Positions 25,279-33,407 of a stretch of 64,000 nt of DNA are shown here, piece after piece. Positions within the stretch are counted from its first letter, which is position 1. Every line of letters starts with the position of its first letter. The position numbers and the translations under genes were made by a program. The notes below the pieces were generated by a model that worked only from the letters and a program-made list of their open reading frames with translations, had not been told where the DNA came from and did not search any database. The DNA is from an uncultured Chromatiaceae bacterium (lineage in GTDB: Bacteria > Pseudomonadota > Gammaproteobacteria > Enterobacterales > Alteromonadaceae): the NCBI GenBank assembly GCA_937978655.1, contig CALJUX010000080.1:15753-79752 (forward strand). Reading direction: 5' to 3'.

Positions 25279-26499
25279 TTACAGAGTCATCTGGAAACTC
25301 AGACCATACACGGTTCTGTCATACACGATAACCCCCAATGTTGAAGTGCGGTCTTCAACATTGACAAAACCCGTCACGGTTAACCAGCGCAGTGGCTTAG
25401 ACTCCAGCTCCGCCGTGATAATTTTTCGGGTATCTTCGCGCCCCAGGGTATTACCGAGCTGCAATACCCGGTTGTATTCATCGGTCTGATGCTCATAAGC
25501 CAGCTTCGAACTCAGCTGTTCTGACCACTGATGATTCCAGCCGATGGCATAGGTGGTTTCGATGATATAGTCCGAATTGACATTCAGGGCGTCAACATCT
25601 TTGGCCCGACGTCCGGTCGAAAAATCAAAGCCGGAGTAAGTCAGTGGCAGCCACTGCACAATGGCCTCCCAGGAGAACCCGCTGAATTTTTCCCGGGCCG
25701 CCAGATCAAAGTCTTTATCCTGGTAACCCAATTTCAGAATACCGGTGGTTAAAGCACTGATATCCCACTCAGCACCCAGCCGATAATTTGTATCTGTGTT
25801 ATTGCGTGAACCTGATAAATCTTCGGTTTTAAAATTGATATCAGCAGAAGACAACTCGGCGACCAGCTTAAAAGCGCCGGCGGTCTGATAGACAAATCCG
25901 CCGCCAATCTGGCGCAAGTCGTGATCACGGTACTGTGTTAAATCGCGGAAGTTGTCGTATTCCTTTTGATAATAACGGGTATTGGCCCGCAGTTTTCCAA
26001 CGGAACCTGAACTACCGTATTCATAATCCGCCTGGAAATTTTGCGCCGTAAAACGGGTTTCTTCCGGTTGCAGGTTACCACGCCCTTCGGAGACACCGGT
26101 GCCGCGGTCTTCATGCAACCAGCTGTTATTGGCTTTGAACTTCAGATTATGTGCACTGCCGGGCGACAGTCTGGCTTCCGCTTCAAGATAACCATCAGTA
26201 AAATTATCGGCACTGCTGTCAAAATACACGGCGTTTTTCAACGCGGCAGCAAAACCGTAGCTACTCGGTCCGTCCACCAAATTGGCTTTGAGCGTGGGCG
26301 CCAGTGTCGAAACCCAGCTGGAAATAGTCGCGGCTTTGTCGCGGACCACGTTGTCATCATGTTTCAGCTCGGCTTGCAGCGACGGGATAAAATCGATACC
26401 GGATTCAGTCCGGATCACCCCTTCCTGCTCCTGCGCATAAGCCACAGTCAGGTTGCCGGCGATGACCATTGCGATACAACTCAGTTGAAACCCTTTCAT
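25279..26499 (-). CDS. Outer-membrane beta-barrel protein of the polysaccharide export operon (VpsM/EpsL-like)
   Basis: 406 residues from the ATG at 26499 (MKGFQLSCIAMVIAGNLTVAYAQ), with AGGA upstream. A signal peptide cleaved after AYA is followed by repeated amphipathic beta strands and a C-terminal Phe-rich strand ending GLSFQMTL, as expected for an outer-membrane barrel. The composition resembles the beta-barrel proteins of EpsL/VpsM operons, which probably form the exit pore beside a short Wza. It lies between the sugar transferase and the Wza-like gene (6 bp from the latter). No catalytic residues. Confidence 0.83.
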   Translation of the reverse strand: MKGFQLSCIAMVIAGNLTVAYAQEQEGVIRTESGIDFIPSLQAELKHDDNVVRDKAATISSWVSTLAPTLKANLVDGPSSYGFAAALKNAVYFDSSADNFTDGYLEAEARLSPGSAHNLKFKANNSWLHEDRGTGVSEGRGNLQPEETRFTAQNFQADYEYGSSGSVGKLRANTRYYQKEYDNFRDLTQYRDHDLRQIGGGFVYQTAGAFKLVAELSSADINFKTEDLSGSRNNTDTNYRLGAEWDISALTTGILKLGYQDKDFDLAAREKFSGFSWEAIVQWLPLTYSGFDFSTGRRAKDVDALNVNSDYIIETTYAIGWNHQWSEQLSSKLAYEHQTDEYNRVLQLGNTLGREDTRKIITAELESKPLRWLTVTGFVNVEDRTSTLGVIVYDRTVYGLSFQMTL

Positions 26500-26515
26500 T
26501 TGACGTAATTCCTGT

Positions 26516-27931
26516 TTAATACACATGCTGACCACTGAATCCCTTAAATACTGTCTTGAAAATTATCTTAATATCAAACCACAATGACCAATTACGGATG
26601 TAATACAAGTCATATTCAACACGTTTTTCCATTTTATCCAAAGTGTCAGTTTCGCCCCGCCAGCCGTTGACCTGGGCCCAGCCGGTGATGCCTGGTTTTA
26701 CCTTGTGGCGCAACATATAAAACGACACCTGGCTACGGTACTGCTCGTTATGAGCCACAGCATGCGGTCTTGGTCCGACAACCGACATCTGGCCAAACAG
26801 TACGTTTAAAAACTGCGGCAGTTCATCTAATGAAGTCCGTCTGAGCACAGCACCCAGCACAGTCACCCGCGGGTCGTTACGGCTCGCCTGAATCACCGTA
26901 CCAGAATTTTCCATCACTTTCATGGTGCGGAATTTGTATACCCCAATCTTCTTGCCATCCAGGCCATACCTGTCCTGTACAAACAGCACTGGCCCGGCAG
27001 ACGTCAGTTTGACTGCCAGCGCAATCAGCACCATCAGCGGTGACAACAGCAGCAAAGCAAACAGACTGAACAGAATGTCAAAGGTGCGTTTCAGATAGTT
27101 CTGCACACCATAGTGTGGCGATTCAAAAACCGAAATAGTGTCAATTTCGCCGACGCTGCTGAGCCGGCCATGCATCATGCTCATCAGCAGGAAATCTGGC
27201 ACCAGATAAACATTCAGTGTGGTATCCCCCAACTGCTGGACGATTTGCTGAATGCGTTTGTCCGCATGCAATGGCAGGGCGATATAAAGGCGGGAGATCA
27301 CCCCTGACTGGGCCGTCATCACCGATTCGGTAACATTGCCAAGCAGCAGATTACGATATTCTGCCGGGAAACGATCAGGCTCACGGTCATCAAAAAAACC
27401 AATACATTCAAAGCCAAGCTCGGGATGAGCTTTAATTTCCTGAAACAGCTGAATGCCACGCGGGGTCAAACCAACAATCGCCATTCGTTGTAAGTTTACA
27501 CCACGTCCAACCTGAACCATACGGATCATCCGGAACACCAGCCGCCAGCTCAGCATGAGCATCGCCGAGCCACCATACCAGCCAACAACCACAACCCGGG
27601 AAAAGGTTTCACTGACTTTAAACAGGAATAACACGCTGAGCATGCCGGCAAAACAAATCGCCAGCAGCAGGCAGACCAGCCACAGCATGTTTCTGAATTG
27701 ATTTATCCGCCAGGGACGGTAAAGCTGAAGCGCTTCAGCGATGTACGAACAGCCCGCGATATGGGCTAACAGCAGGATCAGATAATTTTTATCAAAGGGC
27801 ACACCGTGCAACTGACAACTGAGCAACAGCACGCCAATATAAATCGCGATATCCAACAGCCGGTGTATAAATGCAAAACCGTTGCCGGCAGACTCAAAAT
27901 GACTGGACTTTTTCGGCACGCTATCTTCCAT
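26516..27931 (-). CDS. WcaJ/VpsL-like undecaprenyl-phosphate glucose phosphotransferase
   Basis: About 471 residues from the ATG at 27931; a GTG at 27955 is possible. Four to five N-terminal membrane segments, a CoA-binding-like domain (RMAIVGLTPRGIQLFQEI), a further membrane segment and the C-terminal bacterial sugar-transferase domain: KRTFDILFSLFALLL, YKFRTMKV, VVGPRPHAVAHNEQY, KVKPGITGWAQVNGWRGET. It starts repeat-unit assembly by loading glucose-1-phosphate (or a similar sugar) on undecaprenyl phosphate. It heads the minus-strand export operon. Confidence 0.93.
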   Translation of the reverse strand: MEDSVPKKSSHFESAGNGFAFIHRLLDIAIYIGVLLLSCQLHGVPFDKNYLILLLAHIAGCSYIAEALQLYRPWRINQFRNMLWLVCLLLAICFAGMLSVLFLFKVSETFSRVVVVGWYGGSAMLMLSWRLVFRMIRMVQVGRGVNLQRMAIVGLTPRGIQLFQEIKAHPELGFECIGFFDDREPDRFPAEYRNLLLGNVTESVMTAQSGVISRLYIALPLHADKRIQQIVQQLGDTTLNVYLVPDFLLMSMMHGRLSSVGEIDTISVFESPHYGVQNYLKRTFDILFSLFALLLLSPLMVLIALAVKLTSAGPVLFVQDRYGLDGKKIGVYKFRTMKVMENSGTVIQASRNDPRVTVLGAVLRRTSLDELPQFLNVLFGQMSVVGPRPHAVAHNEQYRSQVSFYMLRHKVKPGITGWAQVNGWRGETDTLDKMEKRVEYDLYYIRNWSLWFDIKIIFKTVFKGFSGQHVY

Positions 27932-28132
27932 GAATAAGTTGTATCGAGACGTCACGCGGCGATTCTACCCTTGATAGCAATAGCTTGCCAACCGAAAGTT
28001 GTCGCGGAGCCCCCATCTGGCCAAGGTCCGCATCTGGCGACTAAGTCGTTAAATAACCACAGGCTTTCACTAAACTGTGACGATGTTATGATAACCGCTG
28101 CTAATTCTTTTCCGACAGATGGCCACAGACAA

Positions 28133-29056
28133 ATGCAGAAATCTCAGTTATCGCCGGCAGTCATATTGAGCTTTTGCCTTGTGCTCACTGGCTGCAACCT
28201 GCCGCCGTCTGACCCGGTGGTCGCGATGCAGGATGCAGACGCCGGCATGGTGCGGCCACTCAGTGCCGAAGTCGCAGAAACCTCTGCACTGGCCTGTTTG
28301 CCGTCTCAGCAGTTTTTGACGCTGAATGACTCCGGCAATCCACCCCTGCTGTATCAGTTAAACGCGAACGGCGATATCACCGCAACCATACAAACCGACG
28401 CGACGAACCAGGATTGGGAAGCGTTGGCCATCCATCAGGGACAGCTGTGGATTGCGGATATCGGCAATAACACCGGCGAGCGTACGACGATACAGCTGTA
28501 CCATGCGCCCCTGCCGGCAGACAGGCGTCAGCCAATGAGGATGAAAAGCAACACACTGCGTTACCCCGGGCCGCCATTGGTAAACCCGTCGCCTTACCAA
28601 CATGAACGCGACGCTGAAGCGCTGGTCAGTACCGGCAGCCAATTATTGCTCTTCTCGAAAAACTGGCTGGGGCCGCAAAGCCGGGTCTATGCCGCAGATA
28701 CCACACAGCCAACATCGGTATTAACACTGGCCGGCATCACCGCGCCGCTGCCGGGATTGATCACTGACGCGGCATTTTCGGCGCGTCACCGGGTGTTTAT
28801 TATCGCCGGTTATCAGAACTTCCGGCAAAATCCGCTGCCCTTGCTGATCAGCGGAGATTTTTCACCTTTTCTGGCAGTCCTGGACATGCAATTTCAACTT
28901 ATTCGCAGCGTGTCACTTGATACCGGCGGTCAACTGGAGGCAATTTGCCTCGATGAAGCGGAAAACATCTGGTTATCGCAGGAAAAGTCTGCGCAACATC
29001 AGGCTAAACTGTGGCGCTGGGGCACTTTAGAGCAGCTGCTGAAGACAACGGATTAA
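28133..29056 (+). CDS. Putative lipoprotein, beta-propeller-like, unknown function
   Basis: 307 residues from the ATG at 28133 (MQKSQLSPAVILSFC); upstream in-frame starts are less likely because the signal peptide begins here. The lipobox is LTGCN. The mature protein is rich in beta repeats with Asp-Trp/Gly motifs: FLTLNDSGNPPLLYQLN, DWEALAIHQGQLWIADIGNN and QLEAICLDEAENIWLSQE. This is the pattern of a periplasmic beta-propeller of the SdiA/NHL-like or phytase-esterase-like type. No catalytic set is evident. It is divergent from the sugar transferase operon and may share its promoter region. Confidence 0.65.
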   Translation: MQKSQLSPAVILSFCLVLTGCNLPPSDPVVAMQDADAGMVRPLSAEVAETSALACLPSQQFLTLNDSGNPPLLYQLNANGDITATIQTDATNQDWEALAIHQGQLWIADIGNNTGERTTIQLYHAPLPADRRQPMRMKSNTLRYPGPPLVNPSPYQHERDAEALVSTGSQLLLFSKNWLGPQSRVYAADTTQPTSVLTLAGITAPLPGLITDAAFSARHRVFIIAGYQNFRQNPLPLLISGDFSPFLAVLDMQFQLIRSVSLDTGGQLEAICLDEAENIWLSQEKSAQHQAKLWRWGTLEQLLKTTD

Positions 29057-29226
29057 AAAAAACACAAATATTAACTTATTTTTTCCGCTGCCAGCCCGTT
29101 ATAATAGGCGTAGGTGTCCATGTTTCTGACTGTCTGGGCTTAAACATCGCATATTTGTCAGTTTTGTTTACATGCGCCTAATTTCAACAGGATAGAAAAT
29201 AGCTTAAATCAATAACTTACGCAGTG

Positions 29227-29242
29227 TGGCACATAAATTGCC
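29227..29242 (+). promoter_or_regulatory. Sigma-54 (RpoN) promoter of the PEP-CTERM-like gene
   Basis: TGGCACATAAATTGCC gives the invariant GG (29228-29229) and GC (29240-29241) exactly 10 nt apart, with the -24 TGGCAC and -12 TTGC boxes both well matched. Transcription would start about 29253, 47 nt before the likely ATG. PEP-CTERM genes in several gammaproteobacteria are controlled by RpoN and the PrsK/PrsR two-component pair. No prsK/prsR is visible in this window. Confidence 0.78.
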
Positions 29243-29299
29243 AATGCTATTGTTGTGAGATTTAATTCTGCCACAGGAGTGTCTGGAGTGAGCAAGCAT

Positions 29300-30061
29300 A
29301 TGTACAAAGCATTATTCGTAGTCGCAGCGCTGGCTGCAGGTCAGGCAAGTGCGACTTTAGTCACCAACGGCAGCTTTGAGAGCAATCCGAATTCAGGCGT
29401 TGTTTATGACGGCAACGCCCAAAACAAACCAATCGGTACATTTGACGACTACGGCACGCTGGGCAAAGGCTACAGCTGGGCGGTCGCCGGTTCTTTACCA
29501 GGCTGGAATGTGTTTTACGGACCCGGTGTAGAAGTTCAGTTCAACAATACCTTAGGCTTTAACGCGCAGGACGGTAACCGTTATCTGGAAATGGACACCC
29601 ACTTTGCCTACAACAAGCCAGGTAACAGCAACTCAGGAATTTTCCAGCAGTTGTCCGGGCTGCAGGTCGGTGCCACTTACGAATTGTCGTTCTGGTATCG
29701 CGCACGCACCACAGCTGCAGATGACAACGGCTTAGGCGTGTACTGGGAACCCGATGCGTCCTTGTTAAGCCAGTCCAACTATATTTCCAACGTGGACTAC
29801 AGCGTTCAGGCCGGAAACGACAAAGCCTGGACCCAATATAAAGTAACGCTGGTTGCCTCTTCCAGCCAGATGGTACTGGGTTTTGGTGGCTTAGGCGACA
29901 AACTGTATAACGCGAACGCTGCTGCAAACGGCAATGGTAAAGGCGCATTACTGGATAATGTCAGCCTGAACTTCATCAAAGCACCAGTAACAGCACCGGC
30001 CACTGCAGGTTTATTTGCGCTGGCTGCTTTCGGTTTAATGCTGCGTCGTCGCCAAGCGTAA
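29300..30061 (+). CDS. PEP-CTERM-like secreted protein (exosortase target)
   Basis: 253 residues from the ATG at 29300 (MYKALFVVAALAAGQASA signal peptide); GTG at 29288 is a possible start with a better-spaced AGGAG. The body begins LVTNGSFESNPNSG and contains ELSFWYRART, the jelly-roll layout typical of PEP-CTERM ectoproteins. The C-terminus is a tripartite sorting signal: a short PEP-like motif (here TAPAT), a hydrophobic helix (AGLFALAAFGLML) and a basic tail (RRRQA). The canonical PEP is replaced by APA, as in some gammaproteobacterial variants. The exosortase/EPS context implies matrix or surface release. No exosortase gene is in the window. Confidence 0.8.
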   Translation: MYKALFVVAALAAGQASATLVTNGSFESNPNSGVVYDGNAQNKPIGTFDDYGTLGKGYSWAVAGSLPGWNVFYGPGVEVQFNNTLGFNAQDGNRYLEMDTHFAYNKPGNSNSGIFQQLSGLQVGATYELSFWYRARTTAADDNGLGVYWEPDASLLSQSNYISNVDYSVQAGNDKAWTQYKVTLVASSSQMVLGFGGLGDKLYNANAAANGNGKGALLDNVSLNFIKAPVTAPATAGLFALAAFGLMLRRRQA

Positions 30062-30080
30062 ACTCATTGAGTGTGTAAAG

Positions 30081-30108
30081 AAGGAGTCCGGATGGGCTCC
30101 TTTTTTTA
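30081..30108 (+). terminator. Rho-independent terminator of the PEP-CTERM-like gene
   Basis: AAGGAG-tCC-ggat-GG-gCTCCTT forms a near-perfect stem followed by TTTTTTT, 20 bp after the stop codon. Confidence 0.85.
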
Positions 30109-30138
30109 TTCGCCAGCGCTACCCAACAACGGCGCGGG

Positions 30139-30564
30139 TCATTCCCGTCCTGTGGTTTTGATCAGGCTCTGCAGCGAATACCAGACCGCAACCGCCAGCA
30201 GCAGTCCGGTGATTGACATGACAAAATCATCAAGTGACGCCGTACGAAATGTCAGGGTTGACTGAAACCATTCGTCCCCGGCATAGGCAAATCCTGTCAG
30301 GATAAATGCGCCGGCTTGCAGCAGTGGCCGCAGGCGGTACAACCGCATCAACCAGCCAACACAGAGCGGCAGTGAAAAACCCAGCAACAGATGCATATTC
30401 TTGTCCGAGCCCAGCAGGTGCTCAATCTGCATCACCAGTGGTTGCCCGGCCAGTAAGTAGCGGGTGGCCCAGATCCCAAGCAACACCAACAACAACAGCA
30501 TGACAACAAGGTCCAGCAGCACACGCACGCGACGTAAATATTTTCGGCTTTTGGATCCTGACAT
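30139..30564 (-). CDS. VanZ-like membrane protein
   Basis: 141 residues from the ATG at 30564. Four predicted membrane helices: an N-terminal one (about 13-33), DKNMHLLLGFSLPLCVGWLM, AGAFILTGFAYAGDEWFQ and the last near 115-135. The DKxxHxxxGF and GxxDEWxQ patterns are the VanZ-like family signature. The family is often found in exopolysaccharide/PEP-CTERM loci with unknown role. It is the last gene of the minus-strand EPS cluster, facing the PEP-CTERM-like gene. No sequence evidence for antibiotic resistance. Confidence 0.82.
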   Translation of the reverse strand: MSGSKSRKYLRRVRVLLDLVVMLLLLVLLGIWATRYLLAGQPLVMQIEHLLGSDKNMHLLLGFSLPLCVGWLMRLYRLRPLLQAGAFILTGFAYAGDEWFQSTLTFRTASLDDFVMSITGLLLAVAVWYSLQSLIKTTGRE

Positions 30565-30603
30565 TACCAAATTTCCCTGTCCTTACCTGCCAGCACTGCC
30601 GGT

Positions 30604-31506
30604 TCAGGCTTTACGCTGGTTAAACCACAACCACAAACGTGGGAACCAGCGCCCCACCACAGCTTTGATATACAACAGCGGCCAGAATAGGCCGCCATAT
30701 TGACGGATAAAATACAGCCACTCTGGCAACGGCGGGCATTTAGTCGGAAGTGTCATCCAGCGGACCCGCTCTGCCATCGGTACGGACACATCTTTAATCG
30801 AACCTTTGAGCGGGTTTAAGGCACAAGCCCCGAACAAGCCTGGGGCTATCAACAGCGCGAATCCGGCGCGACGCAGCCGAATACTGTAATCAAAATCACC
30901 CATACTGTGCGTAAAACGGTCTGACAAAATCCCAATGGTCTGAGCGGCCTGTGCCGGGATCAGACATAAGTTGCCATTGACATAATCACACAGCTGGGCT
31001 GTGTCCCCCGGCGTCACCACCGGGCCGATATTCAGCGGCAACCAGCGAGAAGCGGCACGACGGCCACCGTAGCTGAAAATGTGCTGCTGCGGGTCCTGCA
31101 TGGTGCCAACCACAGCCCCGACACAAAAGTGCCCCACCTGTTCCGGCGCAGCCCCTGTTTGGCCAGGATGATGCCGGTCATAACAATCCACCAGGCGCTG
31201 CACCGCATCAGGCAACAAGGTCACATCATCGTTGAGCCATAAATAAAAATCGGCCGGACTTACCATTGCCGCCAACCAGCACTTGCGCATACCACCGTTC
31301 CAGAACAAGCGGCCATTGCCCTCAAGCAGCTGCACGGCTGGAAAATGCTGCTGTACTGCCGCAGCAGTGCCATCCTGACTGCCGTCATCAACTAACCAGA
31401 CGGTCAGACTGACATTTTGACATTGCTGGGCAAATAAGGACTGTAAACAACTTAAAGTTTTGGCTTTACGATTGTGGCAAGTGAGCAGCACAGCTATCTG
31501 ACGCAT
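30604..31506 (-). CDS. Family 2 glycosyltransferase
   Basis: 300 residues from the ATG at 31506 (MRQIAVLLTCHNRKAKTLSCLQ). A GT-A fold with the family 2 opening VLLTCHNR, nucleotide-sugar binding WLVDDGSQDGTAAAV, and the DXD-type LWLNDDVTLLPDAV. A C-terminal helix may peripherally anchor it to the membrane. The second half, FSYGGRRAASR and a FDYSIRLRRAG segment, is typical of rhamnosyl/galactosyl GT2 enzymes, but the sugar cannot be told. It starts inside the stop codon of the upstream acyltransferase (TAATG). Confidence 0.88.
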   Translation of the reverse strand: MRQIAVLLTCHNRKAKTLSCLQSLFAQQCQNVSLTVWLVDDGSQDGTAAAVQQHFPAVQLLEGNGRLFWNGGMRKCWLAAMVSPADFYLWLNDDVTLLPDAVQRLVDCYDRHHPGQTGAAPEQVGHFCVGAVVGTMQDPQQHIFSYGGRRAASRWLPLNIGPVVTPGDTAQLCDYVNGNLCLIPAQAAQTIGILSDRFTHSMGDFDYSIRLRRAGFALLIAPGLFGACALNPLKGSIKDVSVPMAERVRWMTLPTKCPPLPEWLYFIRQYGGLFWPLLYIKAVVGRWFPRLWLWFNQRKA

Positions 31507-32105
31507 TACAGCTGCCTCAGCACTTTTGCCGGTTGCCCGCCAGCCAGACAACCAGACGGAATGTCTGAGACGACCACAGAATTTGCCGCGATCACAGCGC
31601 CTGCGCCAATCCGAACGCCTTTTAACACGACGACATTCATGCCAAGCCAGACATCATCGGCAATATCCACGGCCGCACTGGCGCCCGGTTCGCCGCGCTG
31701 ACGTGCCAGCGCATCGGTGGGATGGCGGTCGGTGTCGGTGATAGTCACGTTAGCACCACACATCACGCGCTGACCCAGCGTGATCTGCTGCTGCGCCGCG
31801 ATAACGGTGCCACTGAAGCCGCAGCCGTCGCCGACTTGCAATGTCGCGCCGGCGCCAGCGCTGAAAAAGCAGCGGCGGTTAAGGCCAATAGTGTTGGACG
31901 ATGGCGCGGAACGAAACACCAGGTCACGCCCAAGGACAATGCGCCCGGCCGGGTGGCGAATAAACCGTGCAGTCCCATAAAAATGGGCAGGCCCGCTAAA
32001 CTCTACGCCCCACAACCAGCCAACACCACGCATCAGCAGAGTACACAGCTCACGCGTAATAATTTGCTGTAACTGAAAACAACGGTAGACCAGAGCGCCC
32101 TTCAC
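31506..32105 (-). CDS. Hexapeptide-repeat O-acetyltransferase
   Basis: 199 residues. The start is a GTG at 32105 with GAAGGA 6 nt upstream (no suitable ATG). Left-handed beta-helix acetyltransferase: hexapeptide turns such as IGLNRRCFFSAGAGATLQVGD and VWLGMNVVVLKGVRIGAGAVIAANSVV, with a long C-terminal loop and the acetyl-CoA site pattern SVVVSDIPSGCLAGGQPAKVL. It probably O-acetylates a sugar of the exopolysaccharide. It is one of three acyl-transfer genes in this cluster. Confidence 0.86.
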   Translation of the reverse strand: MKGALVYRCFQLQQIITRELCTLLMRGVGWLWGVEFSGPAHFYGTARFIRHPAGRIVLGRDLVFRSAPSSNTIGLNRRCFFSAGAGATLQVGDGCGFSGTVIAAQQQITLGQRVMCGANVTITDTDRHPTDALARQRGEPGASAAVDIADDVWLGMNVVVLKGVRIGAGAVIAANSVVVSDIPSGCLAGGQPAKVLRQL

Positions 32106-32189
32106 ATTTGTTCCTTCGCTTGTGCCCCATCCAGGCAGATATTCAAAATAACATCAACATTATCATAAATTTGGCTACTGGTCCTGCCA

Positions 32190-33407
32190 TCAGTACTGCG
32201 CCAGTACCCGGCGACAGCGCCGGATAGCAGGGATAGCTACAGCACATTCGCCCAGCAGCATGGCAAATAACGCCCCCCAGAGCCCGCCGCAGTAAAGCCC
32301 AAGCAACACCAAAGGCAGCGTCACCAAGCTGGCCCGCCAGGTCACCCTGGCCAGATAGTGAAATTGATCTACCGCCTGCAATAAAGTGCAGGCGGGACTT
32401 CGTATACTGCGTAGTAAAGCCGCGGCGGCGATAAAACCCACACAAGCAATAAAGGATGACCAACTGCTCTGCTCAGGCCAAAGCCATGTCGGCGCAAGCC
32501 ATAACAACAGCAACAGCACGAGCAGATTCAGCACAAACGCCAGCAGATTCAGCCAGATAAATGAACGCCACAGCGCCCGCAATGTGGCACCATCGGCCGC
32601 CGCCGCCGCGCGCGCCAGCCGGGGTCTTTCAATCTGCGCCAGGCTGCTTTGCACCAATGTCATCGGCCGCAAAAACAACCCGGCGGCCGCAACCGGCGCA
32701 AAAGCGGCGGCACCTTGCAACAGCACTATCAGATACTGATGACTATTGGCGGTGAGTTCCGCAGTCAGTACACCAAACAACGCTGGCTTGCCTTGCTGCT
32801 GATAACCATGACGACACAAACGCCAGTCTGACCGCGCTTGCACTGCCGCCTGCAACAGTCGCCGACACGGCCACAAACCGGCTATTGCCGCGACCATCAG
32901 GATCAGGCCCGACGATGATATCGTCACCCATTGCAGCCACCAGATCAGCGCAGCCCCGGCCAACGCGGTCAGACTGAAACTCAAATCAGCGGCAATGACC
33001 TGCGCCGGCGCATCATTTTGCTGCACACAACGACAGAACCAGCGCAGCTGCAATAACACAGAACTGCACAACAACAGCACCACCGCATCGGCCGCAACGC
33101 CCTGCAACCACAACACCACACCTTGCACTGCGGCAAAGAGCAGCGCCAGCAAAAATGCCAGCGCCAGCATCGGCCTCACTGTGCCAGGACTCACCTCGCC
33201 ATGACGGCTGGCGATTAGCAAAGGCGCACCAAACAGTGCATTGCTGAGGCTATAGGCAAAGGCTTGTAATACCAGATAAAAGGCAAAAGCGCCGTAAACA
33301 GTGTTATTGCCCTGCAGCAACAACAACCAACCGAGCAGAAATGACGACAAGGCATAAGCGCTGTTGGCGAACAGCGCCCACAACCGGCGGTCTTGCCAGC
33401 GCTTCAT
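32190..33407 (-). CDS. Polysaccharide flippase-like membrane protein (MATE/Wzx superfamily)
   Basis: 405 residues from the ATG at 33407 (MKRWQDRRLWALFANSAYALSSFL), which overlaps the preceding stop codon by 4 nt, deciding this start over the longer open frame. About 12 membrane helices in the MATE/PST pattern. It likely flips an undecaprenyl-linked repeat unit, or an acylated intermediate, across the inner membrane. A second flippase lies about 11 kb upstream (44073-45344), so this cluster either makes two polymers or is mosaic. Function assigned from topology and context. Confidence 0.78.
   Translation of the reverse strand: MKRWQDRRLWALFANSAYALSSFLLGWLLLLQGNNTVYGAFAFYLVLQAFAYSLSNALFGAPLLIASRHGEVSPGTVRPMLALAFLLALLFAAVQGVVLWLQGVAADAVVLLLCSSVLLQLRWFCRCVQQNDAPAQVIAADLSFSLTALAGAALIWWLQWVTISSSGLILMVAAIAGLWPCRRLLQAAVQARSDWRLCRHGYQQQGKPALFGVLTAELTANSHQYLIVLLQGAAAFAPVAAAGLFLRPMTLVQSSLAQIERPRLARAAAAADGATLRALWRSFIWLNLLAFVLNLLVLLLLLWLAPTWLWPEQSSWSSFIACVGFIAAAALLRSIRSPACTLLQAVDQFHYLARVTWRASLVTLPLVLLGLYCGGLWGALFAMLLGECAVAIPAIRRCRRVLAQY

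Noticed and set aside
27971..27990. Possible sigma-54 promoter for the sugar transferase operon on the minus strand (TGGCAAGCTATTGCT)
   Set aside because: The GG and GC elements are 9 nt apart, not 10, and the -24 box is imperfect. Sigma-54 tolerates little spacing change.
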